Origin: Andrena cerasifolii
Taxonomy: Eukaryota > Arthropoda > Insecta > Hymenoptera > Andrenidae
DNA length: 64,000 bases
Direction: 5' to 3'
Assembly: GCF_050908995.1 (NCBI RefSeq)
Contig: NC_135118.1
Span: 5,270,001 to 5,334,000 of the forward strand
The notes under the pieces are model-generated. The model saw only the letters and a program-made list of their open reading frames with translations, had not been told where the DNA came from and did no database searches. A program made the position numbers and the translations under genes. This document shows, piece after piece, positions 30,943 through 42,428 of this stretch (position 1 is the stretch's first letter; every line of letters begins with the position of its first letter).

Positions 30943-32562
30943 TCAGATGATTGCATAAGTTCATGCCCGATTTTCATAGACGTCGCAAACTTTACTGCAC
31001 GGCGGAGTTCTCGTGTTTTTGTTTGGTTATGTGTATCCACTGAATAGGTGATAGTGTCACGTGTCATATCAGACATCGTTCAGTTAAGGATGAACTTCGG
31101 TAACATTCAAAATAAGCGAAAATCTTTGAAAATTGGAGGAATGAATTTTTCTGCAATAGTAAAAGCCCTCGCAAATTTTTAGAAAAATTGATTCGGTGGT
31201 CTTTGAATTATTTAACTTTTAATTTAACGTGTATTCTTATGGGAAAACGCAATATCGAGGAATATAACTACAAAATTAACAGTGAAATATTAGGCCAAAG
31301 TTTTGAAATGTTGTGTACAGAAATATCAAGCACCGAACTATATCGCCACAAGAATTCCGGAGAATTGATTAATATCTTGGAAATTGATTAACTTTTGGCT
31401 AAGATTGTCACTGAAATTCATCCTTAAGTCGATTCGTGCGCGAGAGAAATTTTTCAAAATGGAAAACGAAAAGGTACATTTGCGGCATGTAATGCTATAC
31501 GAATTTCGGAAGGGCGTGAGTGTTGGGACTGCACGAAAAAACATCCAGAGCGTTTATTTGGACCGTGCTCCTGCTCTCCGGGCAGTTAAAAATTGGTTTG
31601 GCAGATTTCGAAATGGTGATTTGAACTTGTAAAATCAACCCCGCTCTGGACGGCCTTTTGGCATCGATGACAACAGTATGTGCGCCTTGGTGGAACATAA
31701 CCCAAGGATTACAACTGAGGAGATAGCTGAGAGGATGAACGTGGATAATTCGACTGTGTTTCGCCATTTAAAAAAGCTTGGATTCGGTGCCAAGCTCGAT
31801 ACATGGGTGCCGCATTCCTTGACTGAAAAGAATAAGCTGGACCGCATGACTGTGGCCGTTTCTCTGCTTGCACGTAATGAAAAAGAGCCTCTTTTGGATC
31901 GACAGATAACAGGCGATGAAAAGTGGATTCTGTACAACAATGTACATCGAAAAAGGACCTGGAAAAAGGCAAACGAAGGTGCAGAACCCGTCGCAAAATC
32001 TGGCCTGCATCCAGTGAAGGTGTTGGTGAGTGTTTGGTGGGATTGCAGGGTAATTCTGCACTCCGAGCTACTCCGACGTGGCGAAACAATCACAGCGGAC
32101 AAGTACTGTGAACAACTCACTAGACTCGATGCAGCTATTCGAGAAAAACGTCCGGTTTTGGCCAATCGAAAAGGCATCATCTTCCACCACGACAATGCCA
32201 GGCCACACGCCGCCAAACTGACGCTGCGAAAACTGCAGGAGTTGCAATGGGAAGTTCTGCAGCACCCACCATATTCTCCAGACATTGCCCCTTCAGATTT
32301 TTATCTGTTTCGGTCTTTGCAGATTAGTTTGAATGGAAAGAATCTTAATTCTGAGGAAGGTGTCAAAGAACTACCTCGCGACATTTTTTCAAGAAAATCC
32401 AAGCTCTTTCTTCAAAACTGGAATCGACAAGCTTGTAGATCGTTGGAAAACAATTGTAGAGAAGAATGGTGACTATATACTTGACTAATAAAACTGTACT
32501 CTTTGAAATTTAACCTATGAATTTTATTTTCCAATCGGGCACGAACTTATACAATCATCTGA
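30943..32562 (+). mobile_element. Nearly full-length mariner transposon
   Basis: The TA duplication is at 30941-30942 and 32563-32564. The inverted ends are about 30 bp with two mismatches: TCAGATGATTGCATAAGTTC on the left and the complement of GAACTTATACAATCATCTGA on the right. One transposase gene occupies 31459-32488. At 1620 bp the element is longer than the usual 1.3 kb because about 515 bp precede the start codon; that extra leader may be an insertion or subfamily-specific. The short 3' UTR (74 bp) is normal. Confidence 0.93.
31459..32488 (+). pseudogene. Mariner transposase (DD34D), two lesions
   Basis: The ATG at 31459 opens MENEKVHLRHVMLYEFRKG, the usual N-terminal helix-turn-helix region. 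Catalytic motifs follow: WVPHSL (a WVPHEL variant), ITGDEKW with the first Asp at 31915, HHDNARPH with the second at 32191, and YSPDIAPSDFYLF with the third at 32296. Thirty-four residues separate the last two, the DD34D signature of mariners. The wording resembles the mellifera subfamily. Two defects inactivate it: TAA at 31630-31632, and one extra base near 32368 that shifts the frame before the C-terminal DRWKTIVEKNGDYILD, which ends at TAA 32486-32488. About 342 codon positions match the normal length. Having only two lesions suggests recent activity. Confidence 0.93.
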
Positions 32563-32564
32563 TA

Positions 32565-33819
32565 CTTTCCTCGGAACTGATTTTTGGCACTGAGACCCCT
32601 CTTGCATCCGACAGTACAATTCAAGAATATAACATTCCCTCTCGAAGCAAAAGCTGAAGCACGATACGTTAAAATTCGTTTCGTTGGGTTTTCCGTTCAT
32701 TTGAACGTTAACGAAACTGCATAATGGTTTGACGGATATGTATGTTAAAATAACATGTCGCGACGATAGAAAAGCGCGTTTACATTATAATCAGAGGAAT
32801 ATTCAATGCTGGCGTAGCAGGTATTATTCTGACGGTGAAACGAGCCGGAAATGCGTTAGGACGTATAAAATGGTTTTCTCATTTCTCGAAATACAGAAAG
32901 TATAAAGAGCTTACAAATTTTACCGTAAAAATTTCCTTGCTGGATATTAAAATATAATTTATTGCAAACTGATTAGAGAAACTTACCAATTAAACAGTAA
33001 TTACCAAAATATTCGAAAACCTATTAGACGTTACAGTGTATTAAAATTCAATCGGGTATCGTACACTATCAGCGTTTCGCGTAACGACGTCGAGGATTAG
33101 TTCCGCAGCTTCCTGGAAACACCTCCCGAAACAGGGGGCTCTCGATTTTCATTGAAATTCGATTCTCCGCGGCGCCCCTTAATTTTCCACGTTGAAAAGC
33201 TGCAGCGTGCCGGGGAAAGGACGGGGCCGATCCGTAATTTCCACAGCGAGAATTTGAATGCAGCTTTGTGCTAGGCGCGCGGGTGGAAGAGGGCGCGAAG
33301 CTGGGGAGGGGGAGGGTACGCGGGCGCGAACGGGTGGGGAAGAAACGAGGGAAGAAACTAGGCAGACGAGACGCCGGAAAGATGGAGAAGTTTCGAGCTT
33401 AGCGTGAAACTGGCTGGAAAATTCTTTTGTATTTCGGGACTTTTATCAAGGTGGGAGACGCAGGAACTGACGACGTCGGCGGCACCGACGACGGCAGTTA
33501 GGGAGGCGTAAAAGGGTGGTAAACGAGGATGGGAATTGGGTCCATAACCTCGCGCAACCATTTCGATCTTTGAAAGCAGAATTGCCACCCCTTCTTCTTT
33601 TTATCGTCGGATTAGTTAGGCACCTCGTTTCATGTCGCTTAGCTGGAAGATCTAAAGGTTCGAACCTTCGTCGAAACACGGGGAAATGAGCAGGGGAGTT
33701 TTTCAATTTTTAATTTCTCTCGCTTTGGTTGAATAAAATATACTTCTTTCAACACCTGCATGAAAATGGGCGGTTCTTTTTCACGCCTGCTGAGCGGGAG
33801 CAAAATGACCGATTTCGGA
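32565..33819. other. Unique DNA with GC-rich island, no recognised gene
   Basis: 33060-33660 is GC- and purine-rich with overlapping unrecognised open frames (for example 33446-33706, minus strand). 32565-33050 is AT-rich. Nothing coding can be supported. Confidence 0.4.
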
Positions 33820-33821
33820 AG

Positions 33822-34970
33822 TATAGTGCCTCTCCGAGCTATAGTGACTTAGGTGTGAAGTCCCACAGCGGGGTCTTAAGGGACCGTATTTAGAGAAGAC
33901 CAGGACAAAACCGGGGCCCTAACAGAAAATAAAACAGAAATTCAAGATACTGTTTATCATTATTAAAAGACATCAATTATGCTTTGCTACTGGCTATTAA
34001 AAATTGTCTCGTATTAAATCCAAATGCATTTTAGTAAGATATATGTACTGCATTAGAACAGTAGTGGAGAATTTATGAATCAAGATAATAATTATGTAGG
34101 AATTAATTAAAATTTACCATTTAATATTTTCTTATACGATGCGTTAAACTTCTTCTCCTCCTTCTTCTTCTTCGTCTTCTCCTTCTTCTTCTTCTTCAGT
34201 ATCATCGTCACTATTTATTATAAAATTTGTAAAATTGCACAACAAATTTCGTTGAACATATTCGTCTTCAATTCTTGTAACTTTATTAATGGCTCTTTTC
34301 CAATGCACCGCTTCAATATCGTTCACTTTTTGCTGGATCAGTTCTATAACTCTGTTGTCGAATTTTGGAAATTTATTGTGCCGCCTAACATATTTCTTTT
34401 TAGTTTTCCCCATATTATTTCAATTGGGTTGAATATACAAAAGTATGGCGGCAGCCTCAAAACGGTATGTCCATATACCTTTGCAATTTCATCTATTACA
34501 TATGTTTTATTAAATGTCTTTCTTTTCAAAATTTCTAGTAGGTAATTCCTTTTTTGTGTACGGGAAATAGGCTGTACGGAGAAGAAGTTTAACGCGTCGT
34601 ATAAGAAAATATTAAATGGTAAATTTTAATTAATTCCTACATAATTATTATATTGATTCATAAATTCTCCACTACTGTTCTAATACAGTACATATACCTT
34701 ACTAAAATGTATTTCGATTTAATACAAGACAATTTTTAATAGCCAGTAGCAAAGCTTAATTGATGTCTTTTAATAATGATAAACCGTATCTTGAATTTCT
34801 GTTTTATTTTCTGTTAGGGCCCCGGTTTTGTCCTGGTCTTCTCTAAATACAGTCCTGCAAGAGGTAGTAGAGGAAGGGCACGTTTAGCGGCCAGTACCCA
34901 GCAGGTTGTCGGTTAAGACCCCGCTGAGGGACTTCACACCTAAGTCACTATAGCTCGGAGAGGCACTATA
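33822..34970 (-). mobile_element. DNA transposon remnant with ~300-bp inverted arms
   Basis: The ends are TATAGTGCCTCTCCGAGCTA and the complement of TAGCTCGGAGAGGCACTATA. The inverted arms extend to about 34145 and 34600. The right arm holds roughly 60 extra bases at about 34852-34912. TA-rich flanks fit a TA target but the exact duplication is ambiguous. Between the arms lies a fragment of a DDE transposase on the minus strand. Confidence 0.8.
34144..34545 (-). pseudogene. DDE transposase, C-terminal fragment
   Basis: The minus-strand frame from about 34545 reads TYVIDEIAKVYGHTVLRLPP, then YFCIFNPIEIIWGKLKR. The LPPY...NPIE..W..LK signature surrounds the last catalytic acid of insect IS630/Tc1-mariner-related DDE endonucleases. 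A frameshift near 34380-34400 moves the reading into a second frame, which continues HNKFPKFDNRVIELIQQKVN and AVHWKRAINKVTRIEDEYVQ. It ends in a strongly acidic tail of Asp and Glu at 34144. The N-terminal and first catalytic residues are missing. Family assignment is good; the exact clade is not. Confidence 0.7.
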
Positions 34971-35210
34971 CTCGCGTTTTCTACTTTCCCCCCGAGGGAA
35001 AAAGACATTACGCGCATGCGTGTTTGCGATCTTTAACTTTGCTCCCAAGGAAACTAGAGTTTGGCGTTACCCTGCGTGAAGACATATTTGTTCGACTAAT
35101 CGTTATCGATCATGCGTACTTTATTTTGCGCAATGCTCAGCTGGCTATCAAAAACACACCTTTCATGCAGGTGTTGAAAAAAGTATTGTGCTTGACTAGG
35201 GAGAGACCTT

Positions 35211-35339
35211 TGAGCATATAGACATGGAGGTCTCATTGAGAGCTCGAAACTGTCGCCAACAGCACGCGAGAGAGAAAGACATATGCGAGCGAGAGAAGTA
35301 TAGAGTCCTAATCGACCGTCCTTCTCTCGCTCGAACGAT

Positions 35340-35389
<50 letters not shown>

Positions 35390-35545
35390 CGATATCGGCG
35401 CATGCGCATTGCGGTCGATTAGGACTCTGTACTTCTCTCTCTCGCACCAGTTCGCACATGTCTTTCTCTCTCGCGTGATGTTGGCGACAGTTTCGAGGAC
35501 AGGAAACACATGGCAACGAGACCTCCATGTATATAAATGCTCTAC
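35211..35545. repeat. Inverted repeat centred on a (CT)n microsatellite
   Basis: The outer arms are GAGCATATAGACATGGAGGT and the complement of ACCTCCATGTATATAAATGC. The inner arms share CTCGAAACTGTCGCCAAC, GCGAGAGAGAAAGACA and GTCCTAATCGACCG with inverted partners. The loop contains about 22 CT repeats (35343-35386). Open frames across it (for example 35096-35698, minus strand) are by-products of the repeat. Confidence 0.8.
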
Positions 35546-35732
35546 GGGAGAGACGCGATTTTGCCTCGCGTGAAATTCTGCCCGAGCGCGGCGAAAGTTC
35601 CGGCTCGTCGACGTCGCTTTCGTCTCTCCCTTGTCGCGCAATGTACTATTTCCTCTTCCTCTTTTATATATTGCAAGCGAAAACTTGCGAAAATACATGC
35701 AAAATAAAAGAAAAGATGTTATTTGAATTTAA

Positions 35733-36290
35733 GGGGTCAGGCTCAGTCAGGAGGCCGAAAAAAGGGTGGTCTTTGGAAATTTTTTACTCAAAAGCTATAA
35801 CACATTTCCCAAAAAATCTTTTTTCCTTTTAAGGATTGCGTCTAGTACTGTGCATCGTAATTTATTCATTTAAAAATATTTATCGATAACTAAGTTATTG
35901 TCCAGCACTCGAAGGCTCTCTCAAAAAAGGCTTCTGCGGTGACCACTGCTGCTCGAAAGTCCCCATTTTTCCCCGAATCAATATTTCGAAAAATCCTTCG
36001 TTCAAATACTAGATAATATAATATAGTAAGTAAATTCTTTTGAATTTTTTATTTTAGATGATCGACTTTCGAGCAGCAGTGATCACCGCAGAAGCCTTTT
36101 TTTTAGAGAACCTTCGAGTGATGGATAATAACTTAGTTATCGATAATTATTTTTAAATAAAAAAATTACGATGCACGGTACTAGATGCAATCCTTAAAAG
36201 GAAAAAAGATTTTTTGAGAAATGTGTTATAGCTTTCGAGTAAAAAATTCCTAAAGACCACCCTTTTTTCGGCCTCCTGACTGAGCATGAC
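35733..36290. mobile_element. Palindromic TTAA-type element
   Basis: TTAA at 35729-35732 precedes GGGGTCAGGCTCAGTCAGGA. The right end, TCCTGACTGAGCATGAC, is the inverted partner but its CCCC and TTAA are lost. The arms (about 235 bp each) match through GGCCGAAAAAAGGGTGGTCT, AAAAGGAAAAAAGATTTTTT-like and GAGCAGCAGTGATCACCGC blocks. No gene. Confidence 0.8.
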
Positions 36291-39200
36291 AAAGTGTATC
36301 AACTTGCCCCGGTCACCCCTAACGATTGTGTTATGGAATTTTTTCCCATCGTTTTATCTCCCTAATCACCCCGTTCAAGGAGACCGGTGAATAATTAGAC
36401 ACCTTGTTTATTATGATAAGAAGAGCGCGACTGATATTTGATCGTTCCTTGAAAGTACTACAAACGGTTCAATCGTCTTTCGTGCTAAGCCGAAGCGCCT
36501 CCTTGTATCCACAGCAGAAAGCGGAGCAAAGGCCATAGACGCGTAACAGACGAGAAGGCAAGGCAGAGAAAAGAAGATTAGGGAGATGGGTCGAAGGTTT
36601 AGATGTTCAGCCTTTACGACGTCTAACATGGAGGATTTAGTCGGCCGATGTTACAGAAATCCTCTCTTCGATAAGAGCATTTTCGCAGGTCTCGCGAAGG
36701 AGGATGGGTAGGACCATGGAGGATCACGAGGAACATTAGAATTTGAATTCCTGCCGTGTCTATAAAGATGCTGCTTATCACAAAATATTATTAGGTAACT
36801 ATGTACTTACGATATTACTCAATATTAAATGTATATTAAATTTGTAAGTAATACCCACAGGTTTGCTCGCATAAATTACGAATAATTTATTGTCAACGCC
36901 ACTGCCTTGTGTTTGCTTCTTGATTATTAGATCGATACCACTTGAGTCCTAATTTGAATACCAAGAATAAGGCTACAGGCATAATGTAGCTAATCAAACG
37001 TGTCAGTCTTTTGTAATTCAGAGACTAACTTAAAATTATTCAAACACGATTCTGTCTGCAAAAAGACGTAAATGATAAACAAAAAGTGAAACTGGCGAGG
37101 TGCAGCAGAGAAAGCTGCGTTCAAATTTAACTGTAATGAACTTTAAAATTCCACCACTGGGCGCGGCTAAATTATCATTGGTTATTGAAATTATTACATG
37201 GGTAATTGCAAGTGGCAAATTGGATGGGCGTAGTATTAAAGAATATTGAAATATAAATATACACATTTATTAAGCCAACGATAACAATGACACCACCTGT
37301 GGAAAATTGCAAAAGTTACTAGAGCAACGTGTCATTTTATAATAATCAATTATTCAATGCTAATTGAAAATTACGAGTGTACTGTATAACCTGTAATTAA
37401 CCGCGGCGATAATGATACGATCGATCAGTATTTTAATCAAAACCATTCCGTCCAACGATTAATTACCGCTGAAGTTTAATGAGAAGACCGTTGGGCCAGG
37501 AAAATCTGACAAAAACCGTTTCGGAGTGAAAAGGAGAAAGGACTTTCAAAAGTTTTAAAGAGCGCCGGAATAATGAGAACCTCGGTGCTGTGCTTTAAAT
37601 TCATTGTTCCCTCGATGACACATTTGGTCTGACGCCGCGACGAACAGTCATTGTAACCGTAACGTTCCTGGGATATTCTCTGACATCAATTCAAATGGAA
37701 AAATAATGAGAGAATGGTAAGAAGGAAAACGACGTTTAATTTTATCAGACAAAGATAGAAAAAGGTATTATAAAGCTTCTTACATTTGCACCGGGATCTG
37801 GTTGAATCGATGAAACAAGATAGATAAGTAAACACTAAAAATGGGATTTCTCGTAGAATTGACGAAGTATTTCCAGAATGTAATATATTCTTTGATTTGT
37901 TACACCTTTTCAAAACGAGCCCTTCGCGATTCCGGGAGGAAGGATATCTCCCAACAGTTCATTCACAAGTGGCCTCCTTCGGAGCGGCCAGCAAAGGTGG
38001 CTGTAAATTTAAATTCCAAATTCTTTCACGCAGCAGTTTAGGCGAGCAAACACGAACCTCTGTGACGCTGCGTGTTAGTTTCGTAAATTTGAAGCCCCGT
38101 TGCGTTGCATTTTAGTCTAACAATTTTGGCATTTTAATTCAGAAAAATATTTGCCCCACAGGCACAGAAAAAAAGCGCCAGGACGTTTCATCTCCCTGGC
38201 TTTGAAATTCTGAAAATTCGTAGAAAACAGTGCCCGCGCGAAGATCGATGGAGCCCAAAAACGGGAACAGACAGACGGTACCACGCGATGCCTTTCGCTC
38301 GCTCAAGGTTTACGCTTTGTCCCTCTCAAGATGGGATTGCAATTACCTCCGCGGGGCGAGGAATTCGAGGGGTGGCAGCCGGGCAAAAAACAGAAGGGAA
38401 GGGGGAGGCTAGATGAGACGAAAGTGGGTGTATAGATATCGCCAGCGCCTGGCACAAACGGTTCGTGAAAACGAGTTGAGAAACTCCTTCTCTATGGGAC
38501 TTTCGAAGCTGTTCCCGCGGAGAGGTCGACGACAGCCCGAAGGGATGCGAAATGAGGGTAACGAAGCCTGTAACCGAATTTCAAATCGGTCGCCCGGCGA
38601 CAATCCCTCCGACGTACCGTGGAATCCTATTTTGCCAAAGTGGGGCGCGACAGAGATTATGTATTGGAGCTGTCCCCTGTCTTGGGAAGAAGTGACGCTG
38701 ATTGCCCGACGCGAGTGTCGCAGAGATCGGACTGGAGAAGGCTGCGAGTTCATAATAATTATTCTGCGGGGGCGGGGGCGGAGGGCCGACTTGCTCGAGC
38801 TCATCGAGTTCCACGGTATCGTTCTAATTTCTATCAACAGCCTGCGATTAAGGAAGTGGCATAATTCCTGCCGGTTCTCGCGATGGTATTTCGCCGTTCC
38901 GTTCCACAATCGGCCTTGTGATTAGTCTCGTTAATGAATCCCTTCGTTGCTTTTACCTCCGAGTGCCGTTCCCCTGCTAATTGCGCAAGTTTCGCGTAAG
39001 AAGCCGAGACTGAAGCGGGGGGAGAGTGGCAGCGCCGCGGCGGAACTTCTTCGAACCCTTTGACGATCCTCGATCGCGCCGCGAAGATTATAAGAACTTC
39101 CTGGGAACTTGGATGATTTTTAGCAGCGCTTCTGCGGGGAGCTGTGGAGAGTACTGCGGGGAGTTTCGGTATTAGTAAAGGGATGTGAAGTGTGGAGAAC

Positions 39201-39301
39201 GAATTAGGGTTTTTTTTTTATAAGTGATGAATAGTGGAACTTTAGTGTGAGACTTTATAGAAGATTGACGATGGAACGTAGATTTATTTGAAGAGAGTGT
39301 A
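36291..39301. other. Unique DNA with two GC-rich islands, no recognised gene
   Basis: 36310-36770 and 37880-39180 are GC-richer; 36770-37480 is AT-rich. No transposon ends, tandem repeats or recognisable exons were found. It is the longest stretch here without obvious repeats, so it is a candidate host non-coding region. Confidence 0.4.
38409..38925. other. Overlapping long open frames on both strands
   Basis: Plus-strand 38413-38925 (170 codons) and minus-strand 38409-38909 (166 codons) overlap almost completely in GC-rich DNA. Both products are Arg-rich and match nothing I recognise. Stop-poor composition explains both. At most one could be real; I see no splice or start context favouring either. 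Confidence 0.15.
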
Positions 39302-39305
39302 TTAA

Positions 39306-40009
39306 GGGGGGAGCCTGGTGTAGCGGATCGAAGAAATCGATTTTTTTTTTGCATAAATCAATAGTTGAACATCACGACAATATGTTCCCAAAGCCGCAAA
39401 ACGAAATTCGAAAAATTAAAGCGGATATAGCCGGTTTTGCTACGGAGCGCCAGGCTACCACAAAACTTGAAATGTGTTTTTCTCGAAACGACAGTTTTAT
39501 ACTTTGCGGGCAATGTAACTAAAAAAATATTCAACCAATCGACTTGGCCTTGTGCACGGATATTTGTGAATATTTTCTTCATAGTACTAAGTTATTAGTA
39601 TAATGATATTGTTTAAATAAATAACTTTTTTTAGACATTTAAGGCAAAATTTCGTTGGAAACAGTGAACTTTTTATTCAAGAGACCGCCATTTGTTCATT
39701 TTGCACCTTTTAAGTTTCAAATTTCTTCATTCTGTGCGTACACTCATAAACTAAAAGAAAATTGTTCGATTTTTGGTTTCAGATGAAACCAAAAGACGCT
39801 GCGTTGCCCGCAGTGCAATAATTGCGTCGCCAACGGACTGGGCATAACTTTGTTATTTGCCGCTCTTTTTTAATAATTTTTTTTTGTGATATACCTTAAC
39901 CTGTTAATACAATATCCTGAAAGTTTCAGAAAGATCTATCAAAGACTTTCTTTAAAAAAAATTCCCGAAAAATGCCTCGATTTTCATTTAGTTACACCAG
40001 GCTCCCCCC
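39306..40009. mobile_element. TTAA element with short inverted ends
   Basis: TTAA at 39302-39305 and 40010-40013 flanks perfect 17-bp ends, GGGGGGAGCCTGGTGTA and TACACCAGGCTCCCCCC. The 704-bp body is not palindromic and encodes nothing recognisable. TTAA-targeting, non-autonomous. Confidence 0.85.
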
Positions 40010-40013
40010 TTAA

Positions 40014-41260
40014 AGGAGTAGGTGAAATAGTTGTGATAACATATCTGAAGAGAAGTATTTTGAATATTAAAAACAAACGGAAGACCCCACTTTTCTAATA
40101 TTATTAGACATATTAAAATGGTGTGTGTACCGGTAAGATATTCCTAACACAGTTGGTAGAGTAACAAGAAAGTGTTCGCGACTTGCACTACTGACGTCTG
40201 TCTGACCACGCATAGGGCATTTCTACTTGACTGTCTCATCGACGCACAGTGGGGGAACTTCGCGATTTTATGGCCGAAATCACAAAATAATTTTTGAATT
40301 CGACAAAATAAGTACAAATGACAATTGAAGAACTAATATTAGTATCAAATGCCACCAATTTTACTGTTAAAAATTTTAATACAAAGCTCGTATAGACTCG
40401 CAAATGTTTATGTTCCTGTGAGGTTAGACTGATCGCAAAGAATTAATCCAGATTTCCAAGTTGCTTCAAACACTTATATTGCGTTATCGAAAGATATGAA
40501 AATAATTTCAAGGCAGAGGCGGATTTAACGGCGGGCGCGTGCCCGGGGCCCCGACTTCTGAGGTATTTTTAAAAATTTGGTTTTGCGGTGAGCACTGCCA
40601 TTCGGAAGCAGATTATCTAAAATCAAGAAACAAAAAAGATTTCGCTAGTGTATTAATGTATCCTCAGGTTGACGGAGAGAATTTTCCGAAATATTAATTT
40701 GGAACAAAATGGCGGCTATTTACAGTAGAAATCTGATTTTTTTCACGTGATTTTTGCACGAAAAATCAGGATTTCAACTTCAAATAGCCGCCATTTTGTT
40801 TTAAGTTCAGATCGACTTGGAAAAAATTACAGGATGTGTAAAACATGTGTTACTTCTGCGCAAACCTCTGATATGGTCCGTAAAAATTCGCGACTTTCAT
40901 AAAAAAATCGAAAAGTCCCCGAATTTTATTAGCACTCAAACAAGAACGAATTTTTCCCGAAAAAAATCGCCGTTTTTCAGCCACCAATCGCATAATTGTG
41001 ATTCAATGTTTGCTTCTATAGGTTTGCCCGGATTACGTCACATTTTAAGACCGATATTAAGGCAAAACGAGGGAGAAACATTTAAATGTTTACCCGTCTG
41101 CAGCGCCATTTTTAAAGCACGTATATATATCTTACCAATTTTTTTTTCAATCTGTATGGTAGTAGTAAACATTAGGTAAAAGGATACATCTGTATTTGCT
41201 TTCATTATTTTACAAATAAATAAAACACAGAGTCTCTCACTAAAAACGACTGCCCCTTAA
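40014..41260. other. AT-rich DNA with repeat fragments
   Basis: At 40514 a CAGAGGCGGATTTAACGG-type sequence with GGGGCCCC looks like a hAT-like terminus, but no partner end was found. 40545-40740 is an inverted copy of 23420-23620. The open frame 40817-41179 (120 codons) is unrecognised. Confidence 0.4.
40702..40803. repeat. Inverted repeat with ~40-bp arms
   Basis: AACAAAATGGCGGCTATTTA on the left is the partner of CAAATAGCCGCCATTTTGTT on the right, with AAATCTGATTTTTT and AAAAATCAGGATTT near the centre. It lies within the family X-related segment. Confidence 0.7.
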
Positions 41261-42160
41261 GAACCTCCCTTTTCCATTAGGAAAACGACGCAAATTCCAG
41301 TCGTACAAACTTTTCCATCTACTTACTTATCGTGCGCCACCCAATTACAAATCGTTCCCAATCAATCATCCCCAAAGTGCCACCGCACAATATAAAGAAG
41401 CACCTTTACCATTTTGCAACCCTCAGCCTGGAGAGATCCTTTCAAAAGCGTATTTGCACCATCTGCCCTCCACCTATCCACCTGCAAAACGCACGAAAGT
41501 CGCGGCTCCAGTCGGCTAACAGTCCCCACCGTGGAACAATTCGAAACACGTCCGCGCAGTTTACCCTGCCGACTTGGAAGTCGCGGAGCAACGCTCCGTG
41601 GGACACAGAGCGAAACTGGTGCCATATCGGGGGCAGTTATGAAATGTCGGTGAAGCTGGGTGCTCGCTAACGCGAATCAAACGAACCTCAAACGCCTCGC
41701 GATTATGGGCTACCACGTTCGTTTAGAAGCTGTCTAAAAGCCCGGACAAGCTCTTCGTGACACGTGCGCGCGACACGGGCAGCTTTCAAGGCGGCTGGCA
41801 AATTTCGTGTGGGGAAACACAAAGTGACAACGGCTGTTGCGCGACAAAGGGGGATCAGGCCGGGCACGGCGATAAATCTTTTAAGCGAGTTTACCCGATA
41901 CCCGTCCCATGGAGGCGCTTTTAATAATCAAGCGCGCTCCGGGGGAAGAAACAACAACTGCCTTCGATAAAAGTTCCCGTTGCGGCAGTTAATTACGCGA
42001 ACTGCGCGAGCCGAGGATAAATTGCTCCAGTTCGGGGGGAGTGCTCGCCAGGAAACATTTCCATTTAATTAATGTAATGGAACTAGTGACGAGCAACAAT
42101 TAGTCTTTTAATAAACTTCGGGGATTAACTGTTCGACGGTGTAAGCGGGCGAAGTCCCGC
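41261..42160. other. GC-rich island without a recognised gene
   Basis: CpG-containing, GC-rich DNA with open frames up to 112 codons on both strands (41332-41670). Composition matches the other islands. No domain or splice-defined exon could be supported. Confidence 0.4.
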
Positions 42161-42335
42161 TGTTTTTTTTTTTGTTTTTTTTTTAGTTGACGTGTATCCT
42201 TTGTGGTTAATGGATCACTTATGATCGACCCCACCTGTCGAGGGGGTCGTAAATTGCCACGGGATGACAGCGTTATTGTTTTCCTTCTTTTTCGGGGGAG
42301 GGGGGAATTTGAATTTCAGCTGAGATTAGTGTTCC

Positions 42336-42428
42336 TTCTCGAGAATGCTTTCTCGAGGATTTCTCGAGAAATTTTATAGTTGCTTATTTCTTATTTCTCG
42401 AGAAATACTATAATTTCTCGAGAAACTT
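42336..42428. repeat. Cluster of CTCGAG palindromes
   Basis: TTTCTCGAGAAA occurs three times and related CTCGAG sites twice more within about 90 bp. Two of them form a larger inverted repeat (TTTCTCGAGAAATTTTATAG opposite CTATAATTTCTCGAGAAA). Function unknown. Confidence 0.7.

Noticed and set aside
31635..32285. A 216-codon antisense open frame
   Set aside because: It lies opposite the mariner transposase coding sequence and has no similarity of its own.
33640..33670. GGTTCGAA-type motif as a tRNA T-arm
   Set aside because: No matching acceptor or anticodon arms could be built around it; the same holds near 43900.
35096..35698. A 200-codon minus-strand open frame with a long Arg-Glu run
   Set aside because: It reads through the CT microsatellite and the arms of an inverted repeat; no recognisable domain.
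38409..38925. Fully overlapping 170- and 166-codon frames on opposite strands as host genes
   Set aside because: GC-rich, stop-poor composition explains both; no domain, splice or start context supports either.
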